64,000 nt of DNA, from positions 765,238 through 829,237 of the forward strand of contig NZ_JAGKSQ010000001.1 of the NCBI RefSeq assembly GCF_017939705.1, in the 5' to 3' direction. The first letter of the stretch is position 1; each line of letters opens with the position of its first letter. Under the pieces are notes generated by a model. The model was not told the DNA's origin, did no database searches, and saw only the letters and a program-made list of their open reading frames with translations. The position numbers and the translations under genes are program-made. Positions 18,663 to 27,395 of this stretch are shown here, one piece after another. The DNA is from Halalkalibacter suaedae (GTDB lineage Bacteria; Bacillota; Bacilli; Bacillales; Bacillaceae_D).

Positions 18663-18867
18663 CTTCATCCTCCTCCTCTAACCAAAATAGTTCGTCAACC
18701 TGAACCTTCAAATGTAAGGCCAATCTCAAAGCCAACGTAATTGATGGTGAAAATCCTCCTTTCTCAATAAAACCAATCGTTTGTCTTGTTACACCAACAC
18801 GGTTTGCTAATTCAGTCTGTGAAAAGCTGTGCCTAGCTCTCAATTCCCTTACTCGATTCCGAAGCAT
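18655..18867 (-). CDS. XRE/Cro-CI family transcriptional regulator
   Basis: 70 aa, essentially one helix-turn-helix domain: RVRELRARHSFSQTELANRV, then VTRQTIGFIEKGGFSPS as recognition helix, and a C-terminal acidic tail (WLEEEDEDE). This size and layout match the short YvaO/YozG-type repressors that sit before a membrane gene. Upstream (18904-18923) is an inverted repeat that could be its own operator. The two-gene operon ends at 18150. Confidence 0.88.
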   Translation of the reverse strand: MLRNRVRELRARHSFSQTELANRVGVTRQTIGFIEKGGFSPSITLALRLALHLKVQVDELFWLEEEDEDE

Positions 18868-18903
18868 CTCATACTCCTTTCCAGGAACATAGGTTAACTT
18901 TCA

Positions 18904-18923
18904 TATACATAATGTAATGTATA
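18904..18923. promoter_or_regulatory. Palindromic operator candidate before the XRE operon
   Basis: TATACAT-AATGTA-ATGTATA, two 7-base arms around a 6-base centre, with GTTAAC motifs on both sides. It lies 37-56 bp upstream of the XRE start, which suggests autoregulation. Inference from position and symmetry. Confidence 0.45.
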
Positions 18924-19093
18924 GTTAACATTACGTCAATGATAATTAACATTTTTTGTATCTTCAAATGAACCAGACACTAAAGGGTAAGGTCCAATCA
19001 TCTTACGAAACCACTCCTAACAAAGGAAATTAATGCTAAAATATAAGGGTAGGAGCATTCAATTGGTATTTCAAACTAGGGGGTCTAAATGGT

Positions 19094-19330
19094 TTGAAAA
19101 ATGAATCTAAAAAGGATCGTTCAAGAAAGAGTATCGGGAAATCTGAGAAAAGATGGCGTATTATTGATGCAATTTTTACAAATGGTTTCTTTGGTATGTT
19201 CTATGATAGTGAAAAGGCAAGGAAGGATGGAGATAGTAAGCGATTTAACCGAATGATCGTTGGTGCATTAGTGGGGATATTGATTTCATGTATTGTTTTC
19301 GGTACTACTTTTTATATCTTATTACAGTAA
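19094..19330 (+). CDS. Small basic protein with one membrane helix
   Basis: 78 aa from TTG at 19094, with AGGGGG about 10 nt upstream. The first 50 residues are strongly charged (KNESKKDRSRKSIGKSEKRW) and include DSEKARKDGDSKRF; a single C-terminal helix (VGALVGILISCIVFGTTFYI) would anchor it. No family was recognised. It precedes the SUKH gene by about 100 bp on the same strand. Confidence 0.5.
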   Translation: MKNESKKDRSRKSIGKSEKRWRIIDAIFTNGFFGMFYDSEKARKDGDSKRFNRMIVGALVGILISCIVFGTTFYILLQ

Positions 19331-19427
19331 ACCTTACTCCAAGCGATGTTCTTTGGTGCAGTCGCTACCGCTAATAGCAAGTCTATTGTCACTTCATAAC
19401 TAACTTAAATTTTTGGAGGAAAGCAAA

Positions 19428-20522
19428 ATGAAAGAGATATGGCTGGATGATTGCGATAGTGAGTTAGACCCTTTTACAGATAGGGACTTGGCGAAGGTGG
19501 AGCAGCAGCTGAAGGTCAAGCTGCCGAATGCGTACATAGAATTAATGAAGGAGAAGAATGGCTTTTACTTAAGTCGAAATTGGTACCCAAGTTCGGAGCC
19601 AACGGATTGGGGAGAAGCAGCTATTCAACTTGACTCATTGCTAGGAATTGGTTTACAAGAAGGAAGTATTTCTGAGAATGGCTACTTACAGCAGGAATGG
19701 GAAGTTGACCCGAAATTAATCATCATTTCCTTAAACCCACCGGAATTCGTCTGTCTCGATTACAGAGCTCACCAAGGGGATCAGCCACCAATTTCCTACA
19801 TCAATGTGGATACAATGCAAGACTTTTTGCTTGCTCCGAATTTTTCTGAATTTATTAGGGGATTACATGCTGAGGAGCCTGAGGAAGAGGCTGTCATCGA
19901 GGCGTCGGAAAAATACAATTTTGATGAAGTGATCAAGCATTATGCAGAGATAGCAAGAAGAGGTCGAACGGATAATGAGATCAAACGTGATATTACGTTA
20001 ACATTAGAAGATGCAAAACCAGCTAAAGTGATCCGCTTATTTGATGAAACATTAGATCTGCGGAATGCAAACATTGAAGAATATCTAGTTAATCTGGTGA
20101 AGGTCCATGAAAATGCGAAGGTTCGGGAAAACGTTGCTAGCTATCTAGCAGATTGTGCGGAGGGTCTGAAGCTGACCCTTGAACGAGAATTTGTTGAAAG
20201 AACGCTCATCGAGATGCGTGACGATAAGAAAAAAAATGTCCGTTTCTTTGTTGATATGGGACTTGCCTTTCTTGGAATTATTGATATCGCCACATTAGAT
20301 ATTGAAGTTTTCCCGAGACCGGGAGTGATTACACGAAAAGATCAAGAGGATGGTAACTATTTCATTTATCCTGGATTTGACGAACCTATTGCTCGACTCC
20401 ACATCGTTAAAATGGAGGTTGAGTCTGAAGAACTTTGGCACTCAATTAAAGAAAAGCGAAACTATCAGATTGGCTATCGATGGAATACCCATAAGTATGC
20501 AACATTAGTGAGTATCAAGTAA
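19428..20522 (+). CDS. SMI1/KNR4 (SUKH) family protein
   Basis: 364 aa from the ATG at 19428 with GGAGG 9 nt upstream. The first 150 residues are a SUKH domain: DRDLAKVEQQLKVKLPNAY, LMKEKNGFYL, then a long insert and PPEFVCLDYR with the ISYINVDT strand. SUKH proteins are widespread immunity proteins against polymorphic toxins and also occur as solitary housekeeping-like genes. The C-terminal 200 residues are helical and were not recognised. No toxin gene is next to it, so the immunity role is inference. Confidence 0.82.
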   Translation: MKEIWLDDCDSELDPFTDRDLAKVEQQLKVKLPNAYIELMKEKNGFYLSRNWYPSSEPTDWGEAAIQLDSLLGIGLQEGSISENGYLQQEWEVDPKLIIISLNPPEFVCLDYRAHQGDQPPISYINVDTMQDFLLAPNFSEFIRGLHAEEPEEEAVIEASEKYNFDEVIKHYAEIARRGRTDNEIKRDITLTLEDAKPAKVIRLFDETLDLRNANIEEYLVNLVKVHENAKVRENVASYLADCAEGLKLTLEREFVERTLIEMRDDKKKNVRFFVDMGLAFLGIIDIATLDIEVFPRPGVITRKDQEDGNYFIYPGFDEPIARLHIVKMEVESEELWHSIKEKRNYQIGYRWNTHKYATLVSIK

Positions 20523-20556
20523 TCAGCAGAGCAGGGTTTGCGGATCCTCCGAAAAA

Positions 20557-21519
20557 TTAAACAACGATATACTTTGGTTTCTTGTCCTGTAGTGCAAGGA
20601 TTAGATTATCTGCAGCTAGATTCCCCATATTAACTCGTGTTTGAATACTAGCACTCCCTATATGTGGGAGTGTTGTCACGTTTCTAAGTGTAAGAAGAGG
20701 ATGGTCAAGTGGGACGGGTTCAGTTTCAAACACATCAAGACCGGCTGCCCAAATGTCCCCTTTAACTAATGCATGATAGAGTGCATTTTCATCTACAATT
20801 CCACCACGAGCCGTATTAATCAAAATAGACGATTTCTTCATCAATGATAGTTCACGCTCACCTATCAAGTGTTTGGTTTCATCGGTAAAGGGCACCATCA
20901 AAACAACAAAATCAGATTCTTTTAATAAAGTATCTCTCTCAACATAGGTCAAATTCAACTTTTTCTCAGACTCAGGCTTACGATTGCGATTATGATATAG
21001 AACATCCATCCCAAACCCTTTTGCTCTTCTGGCAACCGATTCACCTATCCGCCCCATGCCAATGATCCCAAGTGTTGAACCATATATATCTTGGCCTGTT
21101 AATTGCATCGGTGACCATGTTTGCCATTCTCCTTTTCTTAAGTAGTCAGAGGCTTCAACAATCCTCCTTGCGGAAGCCATTAATAAGGAAAACGTTAGAT
21201 CGGCAGTTGTTTCTGTTAATACATCAGGCGTGTTCGTAACTGTTATTCCTTTTTCCTTTGCAAGTGCAATATCAATATTGTTATAGCCCACTGCCATATT
21301 ACTGATCACCTTTAATTTTTTTGCCTTCTCTAAAAGGTCAGCATCGATCGTTTCTGTAAGCATACAAAGGATTCCCTCGACATTCATGATCTCTTGCTCT
21401 AGGATTTCACGCGGGACAGGCTTTTCTTCTTCATGCCACATTCTAACCTCACATATTTCTTCTAGCTGGCACACAACGCTAGCTGGTAATTTTCTTGTTA
21501 TATAAATCTTTGGCTTCAC
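20557..21519 (-). CDS. D-isomer-specific 2-hydroxyacid dehydrogenase (glyoxylate/hydroxypyruvate reductase type)
   Basis: About 320 aa. A catalytic domain surrounds an NAD(P)-binding fold with LGIIGMGRIGESVARRA. Catalytic Arg (INTARGGIVDE), Glu (LDVFETEPVP) and His (LPHIGSAS) are all present, so it should be active. HNRNRKPE after the second strand suggests NADPH preference, as in GyaR/GhrB-type enzymes. Likely reaction: reduction of glyoxylate or hydroxypyruvate to glycolate or glycerate. AGGAG fits GTG at 21519 better than GTG at 21528. Single gene, minus strand. Confidence 0.9.
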   Translation of the reverse strand: MKPKIYITRKLPASVVCQLEEICEVRMWHEEEKPVPREILEQEIMNVEGILCMLTETIDADLLEKAKKLKVISNMAVGYNNIDIALAKEKGITVTNTPDVLTETTADLTFSLLMASARRIVEASDYLRKGEWQTWSPMQLTGQDIYGSTLGIIGMGRIGESVARRAKGFGMDVLYHNRNRKPESEKKLNLTYVERDTLLKESDFVVLMVPFTDETKHLIGERELSLMKKSSILINTARGGIVDENALYHALVKGDIWAAGLDVFETEPVPLDHPLLTLRNVTTLPHIGSASIQTRVNMGNLAADNLILALQDKKPKYIVV

Positions 21520-21567
21520 TGAAATCACACTCCTATCTAATAGACTATGTATAATGACGAATCATCC

Positions 21568-21753
21568 TCATAAATGATCTTTTCGATATTCTAACCATTT
21601 AGGTGCTTCAGCCAGTTGAATCATCGTATTCTCTCCCTTTTCATCTAAGGGCAAAACTTCTATTATTGCATTCGGCATAACATGACGAATCCCTTTTGAT
21701 ACAGATGAAAAGAAATCTTGTGTAGTAACCGAACGCCTGGCTCTTCCATTCAC
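21568..21753 (-). CDS. Possible small protein, or remnant
   Basis: A 61-codon frame from GTG at 21753 with protein-like composition (FFSSVSKGIRHVMPNAIIEV ... EAPKWLEYRKDHL). There is no clear ribosome site, so it could be the 3' part of a lost gene or a small unrecognised protein. Confidence 0.3.
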   Translation of the reverse strand: MNGRARRSVTTQDFFSSVSKGIRHVMPNAIIEVLPLDEKGENTMIQLAEAPKWLEYRKDHL

Positions 21754-22013
21754 GTATTTTTTAAAATGAACGAATTTATCAGGAAAGTCAGTATGTTCGT
21801 CTTCTCATTCGATAAGTTCGAAGGGCATAACAGTATGTTAATATGGTTCATGATTCATACAATTTGAAATTAATATTAATTTTGTAAACACCACCTTAGT
21901 GCATCAATCATCCAGAAGTTTTCTCTTCACACTATTTCCTATTGATACTTTTCATATAAGGTTCACTATGAAGAAGCTCTAAATAAATCCCAATTTATTC
22001 CGATTTACAACGC

Positions 22014-22036
22014 AACTTTATTTAACCTCACACGTC
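22014..22036 (+). promoter_or_regulatory. ECF-type promoter upstream of the sigma factor
   Basis: AAC at 22014-22016 and CGTC at 22033-22036 are separated by exactly 16 bp, the usual layout of Bacillus ECF sigma promoters (AAC-N16-CGTC). It lies about 35 bp before the sigma gene, which suggests autoregulation. The rest of the 21754-22071 gap shows no gene. Confidence 0.55.
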
Positions 22037-22071
22037 CATTTATTGACTTTTAAAAAATAAGGGGGATTTCT

Positions 22072-22590
22072 ATGGATCATGCAGAGAAAAAGAAGTTGAT
22101 TCAAGATTGGTATAACCAATACAGTAAACAGATCCTAAAATACATCGCACTCATGACAAAGGATTATTCTCAAGCAGAAGATTTAACGCATGAAACATTT
22201 CTAAAGGCCTACGATTACATGGACGGTTTTAAAGGACGCTCTCATATTAAGACATGGTTATTTAGAATTGCCCATAATACGACCATTGACTACCTCAGGA
22301 AGAGAAAGCCTCTTATGTTTGTGAAAGGAATTCTTGATCAAGTATCTGAGCGAACACCTGAACAGATTGTTATTGAAGGAGAAGAAGCAGTGACGTTTTA
22401 CGAAGCACTACACAGAATCAAGCCTAAATATCGGGAAGTCATTATCCTTCGGAAGGTGAAAGGGTTCTCCATTAAAGAAACAGCTGAAATTCTAAGCCTA
22501 AATGAAAATACACTTAAGTCTCTATTGAGGCGTGGTTTAGTGGAGCTTGGTAAACAGTTAAAGGAGGAGGGATTTAGCTATGAAGTATAA
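22072..22590 (+). CDS. ECF-family RNA polymerase sigma factor
   Basis: 172 aa. Region 2 spans about 8-80 (DYSQAEDLTHETFLKAYDYM, then IKTWLFRIAHNTTIDYLRKR, which melts the -10) and region 4 about 110-165 (KYREVIILRKVKGFSIKETAEIL with NENTLKSLLRRGL as recognition helix). It resembles the SigM/SigX/SigW branch. The next gene overlaps its last 11 bases and has one membrane helix, as anti-sigma factors do. A fitting AAC-N16-CGTC promoter lies upstream. Regulon and signal unknown; cell-envelope stress is the usual role of this branch. Confidence 0.93.
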   Translation: MDHAEKKKLIQDWYNQYSKQILKYIALMTKDYSQAEDLTHETFLKAYDYMDGFKGRSHIKTWLFRIAHNTTIDYLRKRKPLMFVKGILDQVSERTPEQIVIEGEEAVTFYEALHRIKPKYREVIILRKVKGFSIKETAEILSLNENTLKSLLRRGLVELGKQLKEEGFSYEV

Positions 22591-23794
22591 GGATGAACAT
22601 CCATTTGATGATAAATTAGAGCGTTTGAATCACTCTGTGTATTTAGATGAAACGAAACATAAAGAGCTAGGTCAACGACTGATGTATAGTTTAGATAAAC
22701 GACCGAAAAGAAACATCCTACTAAAAACGGTTAAGTACACCTCTAGCCTCGCCGCTATTGTTCTTGCCTGTCTGATTGGATACCAGGTTGCTCAACATTA
22801 TTTCCTGCAAGAAGAAGTTGTTCCCGCTCCTCCTAAGACAGTTATTGATGAAACTAAGCCCGATCAGAATCAAATAGACATCACAAAAGCTAGTCAGGTG
22901 GCAGATGCAATCGTAGAACGGAATGATCTCAAGTTAGCTAAGGATATTGCTGATTTATCAGCTAGTTACACAAAGGATGACTTCTCATTACCTCTTTCAG
23001 AAATTGAGAAAAATGGTAAGTTTGACTTTGATAATTCCGTGCATGAAACATTAGAAACACTTCTTTCTTATGTTCAAGAGAATAATTATCCTGACGAAGT
23101 TGAAACATTTTTTCACTCGATTCATCAAAATTTTGTACCAAATGAGCTTCTTACTAATCAACATACATTAGAATCTGTATACGCCATATTTGAGATTATG
23201 AAAGAGCGCGGGTTCTATGCAGAGGACGAGGACAAACCTGAAGCAACAGAAAAAGAACCTGAAATGCCTAAAGATGAAGACACTGTTGTTGAGGAAGAAC
23301 CACTTACAGAAGAACAAGAAGAACAAAGATCTGATGAACCAGTAGATCCCATCACCGTTAACAATAATCGGATTTCCGACCCTGAGTTCCTTGCTTATGT
23401 GGAGCAAGGTCAGATTAAAGGGATTGACGTGATCATAACAGAAACTCCTATTGATCAGTGGGGTCAACCTGATGAAACCACTGATTCAGAAGGCGGATAT
23501 AAATTGTATTATGAAAGCTGCCAATGTCATTTGGGAGTAGCCGCTCATAGTTACAAGCCAAATCAATCTTCTCAACATGGACTTAAGGTCACTACGATGC
23601 ATTTAGATATCCACTTAACAAAGGAAGAAATCCTCGCTTCGCTAGGCAAGCCGTCTCTTTCAGAGATTAGCGAAATGGATTCTAAATATTTCATTAGATA
23701 TGAAGTGGGTTCCTATCTCCTTACCTTCTATAGCCCAACAGATGATGACACTCTCTTCAACTCTCTTGCCTTACGAGTGAATAATAATGAATGA
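22580..23794 (+). CDS. Putative anti-sigma factor with C-terminal DUF4309-like domain
   Basis: 404 aa. A cytoplasmic N-terminus (1-50) would hold the sigma factor; one membrane helix (about 52-68) leads to an extracytoplasmic part. Residues 80-215 are helical, 215-260 a Glu/Pro-rich linker, and 260-404 resemble the DUF4309 domain of YjgB-type proteins (LAYVEQGQIKGIDVIITETP, then LDIHLTKEEILASLGKPSL). AGGAGG is placed before the ATG that overlaps the sigma gene, giving coupled translation. No zinc-binding HxxxCxxC anti-sigma motif is seen, so the inhibitory role rests on position and topology. Confidence 0.8.
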   Translation: MKYKDEHPFDDKLERLNHSVYLDETKHKELGQRLMYSLDKRPKRNILLKTVKYTSSLAAIVLACLIGYQVAQHYFLQEEVVPAPPKTVIDETKPDQNQIDITKASQVADAIVERNDLKLAKDIADLSASYTKDDFSLPLSEIEKNGKFDFDNSVHETLETLLSYVQENNYPDEVETFFHSIHQNFVPNELLTNQHTLESVYAIFEIMKERGFYAEDEDKPEATEKEPEMPKDEDTVVEEEPLTEEQEEQRSDEPVDPITVNNNRISDPEFLAYVEQGQIKGIDVIITETPIDQWGQPDETTDSEGGYKLYYESCQCHLGVAAHSYKPNQSSQHGLKVTTMHLDIHLTKEEILASLGKPSLSEISEMDSKYFIRYEVGSYLLTFYSPTDDDTLFNSLALRVNNNE

Positions 23795-23798
23795 ACGT

Positions 23799-23819
23799 GG
23801 GGACGGTTCTTTTGTTTCC
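23799..23819 (+). repeat. REP-like element 2 (diverged)
   Basis: GGGGACGGTTCTTTTGTTTCC, five bases after the anti-sigma stop codon; the middle differs from the consensus. Confidence 0.75.
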
Positions 23820-23879
23820 ACTACTAATATGGGTAACAGTAACTCTTTAGTTGAATCGATGACCTTCAATTAAAAGAAG

Positions 23880-25010
23880 CAGACCTCCTAACAGCCATAT
23901 TCAGCTGTTTACGGCAGGTCTGTTTTCGCTTTATGAGCCGGGGATCGGTATTTATGAGCGGATGTAGCTGTATTATGAGCCGGATTGGTCTCTTTATGAG
24001 CGGGATTCACACATTTATGAGCCGCACCCCATATTGGCTGGATCTTCCATTCACTTTTAACTTTAAAATGAACTAATCTATCTAACTTCCAGCCAAATTT
24101 CATAGCTTTTCCTCTGAAGCAGACCTCCTCACAGCCATATTCAGCTGTTTACGGCAGGTCTGTTTTCGATTATGAGCCGGGGATCGGTATTTATGAGCGG
24201 ATGTAGCTGTATTATGAGCCGGATTGGTCTCTTTATGAGCGGGATTCACACATTTATGAGGCGCACCCCATATTGGCTGGATCTTCTATTCACTTTTAAC
24301 TTTAAAATGAACTAATCTATCTAACTTCCAGCCAAATTTCATAGCTTTCCCCTGAAGCAGACCTCCTCACAGCCATATTCAGCTGTTTATGGCAGGTCTG
24401 TTTTCACTTATGAGCCGGGGATCGGTATTTATGAGCGGATGTAGCTGTATTATGAGCCGGATTGGTCTCTTTATGAGCGGGATTCACACATTTATGAGCC
24501 GCACCCCATATTGGCTGGCTCTTCTATTCACTTTTAACTTTAAAATGAACTAATCTATCTAACTTCCAGCCAAATTTCATAGCTTTCCCCTGAAGCAGAC
24601 CTCCTCACAGCCATATTCAGCTGTTTATGGCAGGTCTGTTTTCGATTATGAGCCGGGGATCGGTATTTATGAGCGGATGTGGCTGTATTATGAGCCGGAT
24701 TGGTCTCTTTATGAGCGAGATTCACACATTTATGAGCGGCACTCCATATTGGCTGGATCTTCTATTCACTTTTAACTTTAAAATGAACTAATCTATCTAA
24801 CTTCCAGCCAAATTTCATGACTTTTCCTCTGAAGCAGACCACCTCACAGCCATATTCAGCTGTTTATGGCAGGTCTGTTTTCGCTTTATGAGCCGGGGAT
24901 CGGTATTTATGAGCGGATGTAGCTGTATTATGAGCCGGATCGGTCTCTTTATGAGCGAGATTCACACATTTATGAGCGGCACTCAATATTGGCTGGCTCT
25001 TCTATTCATA
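23880..25010 (+). repeat. TTATGAGC array, locus D (5 units, 25 boxes)
   Basis: First boxes of the five units start at 23931, 24170, 24408, 24646 and 24886, each followed by four more at 21-bp steps. Unit period is 238-240 bp. Leaders share GACCTCCTCACAGCCATATT and a GGCAGGTCTGTTTTC block; units end in TTGGCTGG. Box five of unit 2 has mutated to TTATGAGG. Units are almost identical to each other, more than to any other locus. Confidence 0.95.
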
Positions 25011-25128
25011 TTCTCTTTAAAATGTACTAATTTATAGTCAAGTCCGTACTTTTCTGTAAAATCTCAGAAGCAATGGTCCTACCGATTTAGTTTGTTCTGA
25101 TTTTTGTCTGGAAGGGGGATATTGATAT

Positions 25129-25176
25129 AAAAAAAAGTAACCGCTGCTGATCAACACTCGCAACCGTTACTTTAAT
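25129..25176 (-). terminator. Terminator of the DUF3139-like gene
   Basis: AAAAAAGTAACCG pairs with CGGTTACTTTTTT (minus-strand sense) around a ~20-base loop, just downstream of the stop at 25192. Confidence 0.75.
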
Positions 25177-25191
25177 ATCATCTTTATTCTT

Positions 25192-25614
25192 TTATCTGTT
25201 ATCCAAATATCCTATACATTCTTGTTCACTATGAATGGTTTTTTCTGTAGTCATTTCTGCGTATGTATTACTCGTAATCAATGTTTCTTTTTCACAAAAT
25301 TGCACAACATTTTTTCCGTTTTTTGTTACTCCATATAGGTATTCTAATTGAGGTTCGTCTTTGAAGATTACTTTGTAATGACCATGATACACATTATTAT
25401 TAATTGAATGTTTCGTTTCAATATACAATTGTTTCAATATATCCTCCTCCCCATAGCCCATATCTTCCAAGTGGGAAGGAATATACTTATTTGCAAGATA
25501 CCTTTCATAAGGATTCCCATTATTAAGGACATAAATAAAAGCAAAAGGAATTGAAGCCATTGCTAAGATAATAATGATTAAACTTGTGATTAAAACATTT
25601 TTTTTAGTAAACAA
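25192..25614 (-). CDS. DUF3139-like membrane-anchored protein
   Basis: 140 aa. An N-terminal helix (VLITSLIIIILAMASIPFAF) is followed by a small extracytoplasmic domain: NPYERYLANKYIPSHLEDMG, GHYKVIFKDEPQLEYLYGV and VVQFCEKE. This order matches what I know of DUF3139 (YxeA-like) proteins of Bacillota, which have no known function. The ribosome site is a GAAAGAAGGG stretch before the ATG. It is followed by its own terminator and array D. Confidence 0.75.
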   Translation of the reverse strand: MFTKKNVLITSLIIIILAMASIPFAFIYVLNNGNPYERYLANKYIPSHLEDMGYGEEDILKQLYIETKHSINNNVYHGHYKVIFKDEPQLEYLYGVTKNGKNVVQFCEKETLITSNTYAEMTTEKTIHSEQECIGYLDNR

Positions 25615-25689
25615 ACCAATCCCTTCTTTCTCATTCTTCCCATTATCATAAATAGCATTGAAATATCGTACTCCTGTACCTCAATAAGA

Positions 25690-25740
25690 AGAGACCCATC
25701 CCTGCTTCTTGAAGGATTGCCCCCTCCCCCGTTACTTTAG
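25690..25740 (-). repeat. TAACGGG/AAGAAG intergenic hairpin, copy 3
   Basis: Minus strand: GTAACGGGGGAGGGGGCAAT then CCTTCAAGAAGCAGGGATGG. It shares the CCTTCAAGAAGC core with the copy near 13440 and follows the orphan gene ending at 25753. Confidence 0.55.
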
Positions 25741-25752
25741 TATGAAAGAAAA

Positions 25753-26019
25753 TTAAAAATATAAAAAATAAGAAAGAATAAAAGTTACTATTATAGAAAG
25801 CAAAACTCTTAACCAAGTTATTTTTTTACTTACACCTGCTTTTGATTCTAAATAATTGATGTAACTTATTAATAATAGAAAACCAAAAAGGACAAAGTAA
25901 TACCCTTCCAAGTATCCATTCTCAAAAAGATTAATTGCTCCCAGCAGAATTAAAATTGTCCCAACTCCACCAAAAAAGATAATTAAATACGAAACCTTTT
26001 TATCATCATTTTCATTCAC
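25753..26019 (-). CDS. Small membrane protein, three helices
   Basis: 88 aa from GTG at 26019, behind a GGGGG stretch; a TTG at 26055 is possible but unsupported. Helices at about 8-28, 36-55 and 68-86, separated by short charged loops (LESKAGVSKK). No family was recognised. It follows the 26165 gene in the same direction and may share its transcript. Confidence 0.5.
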   Translation of the reverse strand: MNENDDKKVSYLIIFFGGVGTILILLGAINLFENGYLEGYYFVLFGFLLLISYINYLESKAGVSKKITWLRVLLSIIVTFILSYFLYF

Positions 26020-26164
26020 CCGAACCAACCCCCACACCCATATTTCTACAAACAAAAAAAAGCGTTCCTACTATCTTATTGCTTTTTTTACTACCCTGCT
26101 CCGTCTATTCAATATGAAAAGAGCTGCCGCTGCAACTCCTTGTTAAACTCTCGCACCCGTTAAT

Positions 26165-26758
26165 TTAGGAGGGACTATTGAATTCTTGCAACAATAATTC
26201 TAAATCATATTTCAAGTTGCTTCTTGTCTCGATATCAAATTCTCCTTGTGCTTCTTTTATAGGGTATTTTTGTTTATGGATTATATAATGTTTTAGTTTT
26301 AAGTAAGCGGTTAAAGGAAAATCAAAACCATCCCACTCTTCTCTGTAACCAATGATTCCATGTCTTTTTATTAGTACATCTAGTTCTGTTAAGACATTCA
26401 TAATAAAATCATCATATGGGTATTCCGTTTTTATTAGTGTTTTGGTTTTATCCTTATTGCCTTCATTTTCATAATACACTGCTTTTATGTTCAGTATATT
26501 ATTTTCTTTTAATTCAAAAGACCAAATAATTCCCTCTGGTTCACCCTCCCATTCACACTCAGTTTCTCTTCTTGTCTCATCTTTCGGTACACAAAAAGAG
26601 TTTAAAAGCATTAGCGACCTTAGAAAGTCATACAAACAATCAGTTAAATAACTTGCTGTAAATTCTAATTTCTGTCCATTTACTTCCACAATACAAGTAG
26701 CCCATCCGGTTCCACTTAAAGAATATTTAAACTTCACTTCCCTCTCACCTACTTCCAT
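26165..26758 (-). CDS. Hypothetical protein of an unnamed immunity-like family
   Basis: Up to 197 aa. The N-terminal SLSGTGWATCIVEVNGQ and TASYLTDCLYDFLRSLMLL recall an uncharacterised family whose members often sit alone or beside polymorphic-toxin loci. A central region is acidic, and the C-terminus reads LKYDLELLLQEF. No signal or membrane helix. The ATG at 26758 lacks a clear ribosome site; GTG at 26737 with AGAGGG in front is another option. No toxin is adjacent, so the role is open. Confidence 0.6.
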   Translation of the reverse strand: MEVGEREVKFKYSLSGTGWATCIVEVNGQKLEFTASYLTDCLYDFLRSLMLLNSFCVPKDETRRETECEWEGEPEGIIWSFELKENNILNIKAVYYENEGNKDKTKTLIKTEYPYDDFIMNVLTELDVLIKRHGIIGYREEWDGFDFPLTAYLKLKHYIIHKQKYPIKEAQGEFDIETRSNLKYDLELLLQEFNSPS

Positions 26759-26865
26759 AAATATACTACTACATTTATGTTATCACTACTTTATGTTCAA
26801 CAAAACTACTAAGATAGTGACTACTGCGGTTCTGCAAGCACACCTGACTGTTAAAAAACAGTTAT

Positions 26866-26991
26866 TCAATCATCATCTTTGTTTACAGTGTACTTTAAGA
26901 TATCATTTTTCATTACTTCTATTAACTTCTTTTGCATATCGTGTTGCAGATTATCCTCTAATATCCTCATGACACCTATTTTTCGCTTCAT
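26866..26991 (-). CDS. Very small ORF or gene remnant
   Basis: 41 codons from ATG at 26991 (MKRKIGVMRILEDNLQHDMQ ... KYTVNKDDD). A different frame just upstream reads CAFTLDEAKNRCHEDIRG-stop, so this may be the end of a frameshifted gene instead of a real peptide gene. No ribosome site. Confidence 0.25.
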   Translation of the reverse strand: MKRKIGVMRILEDNLQHDMQKKLIEVMKNDILKYTVNKDDD

Positions 26992-27014
26992 CTAATGTGA
27001 ACGCACACTCAAGA

Positions 27015-27300
27015 TCAGACATTTATGAGCGGTACCCAACATCGGCTGGCTCTTCCATTCATATTTAACTTTAAAATCATCTAATTTATCTAACTTCCAG
27101 CCAGATTCTCAGCTTTTCCGGAGCAGCAGACCTCCTCACGGCCATATTCAGCTGTTTATCGTAGAGGGAGCTGTGGTTATGAGCGGATTATCCTGACTTA
27201 TGAGCGAGATTGGCTGTATTATGAGCCGAATCGGACTCTTTATGAGCGAGATTCGCACTATTATGAGCCGCACCATCACCGGCCGGCTCTTCCATTCCTA
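27015..27300 (+). repeat. TTATGAGC array, locus E (1 unit plus remnant, 6 boxes)
   Basis: An isolated box at 27023 with GGCTGG after it marks the 3' end of a lost unit. A full unit follows with boxes at 27177/27198/27219/27240/27261 and a terminal GGCCGGCTCTTCCATTC. The leader is close to that of locus F (GCCATATTCAGCTGTTTATC). Confidence 0.9.
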
Positions 27301-27350
27301 CGCTCTCTTCTAGTAACGATTCGGTATAGCTACTTACACAAAAAAACAAA

Positions 27351-27383
27351 AAAAAAGCACCTTTTAACAAGGTGCTTTTTTTA
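27351..27383. terminator. Bidirectional terminator after the TcaA-like gene
   Basis: AAAAAGCACCTT and AAGGTGCTTTTTTT form a 12-bp stem with a 5-base loop, 13 bp beyond the stop codon at 27396. Confidence 0.92.
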
Positions 27384-27395
27384 TAATGTATCCTA

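Noticed and set aside
23168..23467. 99-codon ORF opposite the anti-sigma gene
   Set aside because: Shadow of the Glu-rich linker; Phe-rich translation typical of antisense.
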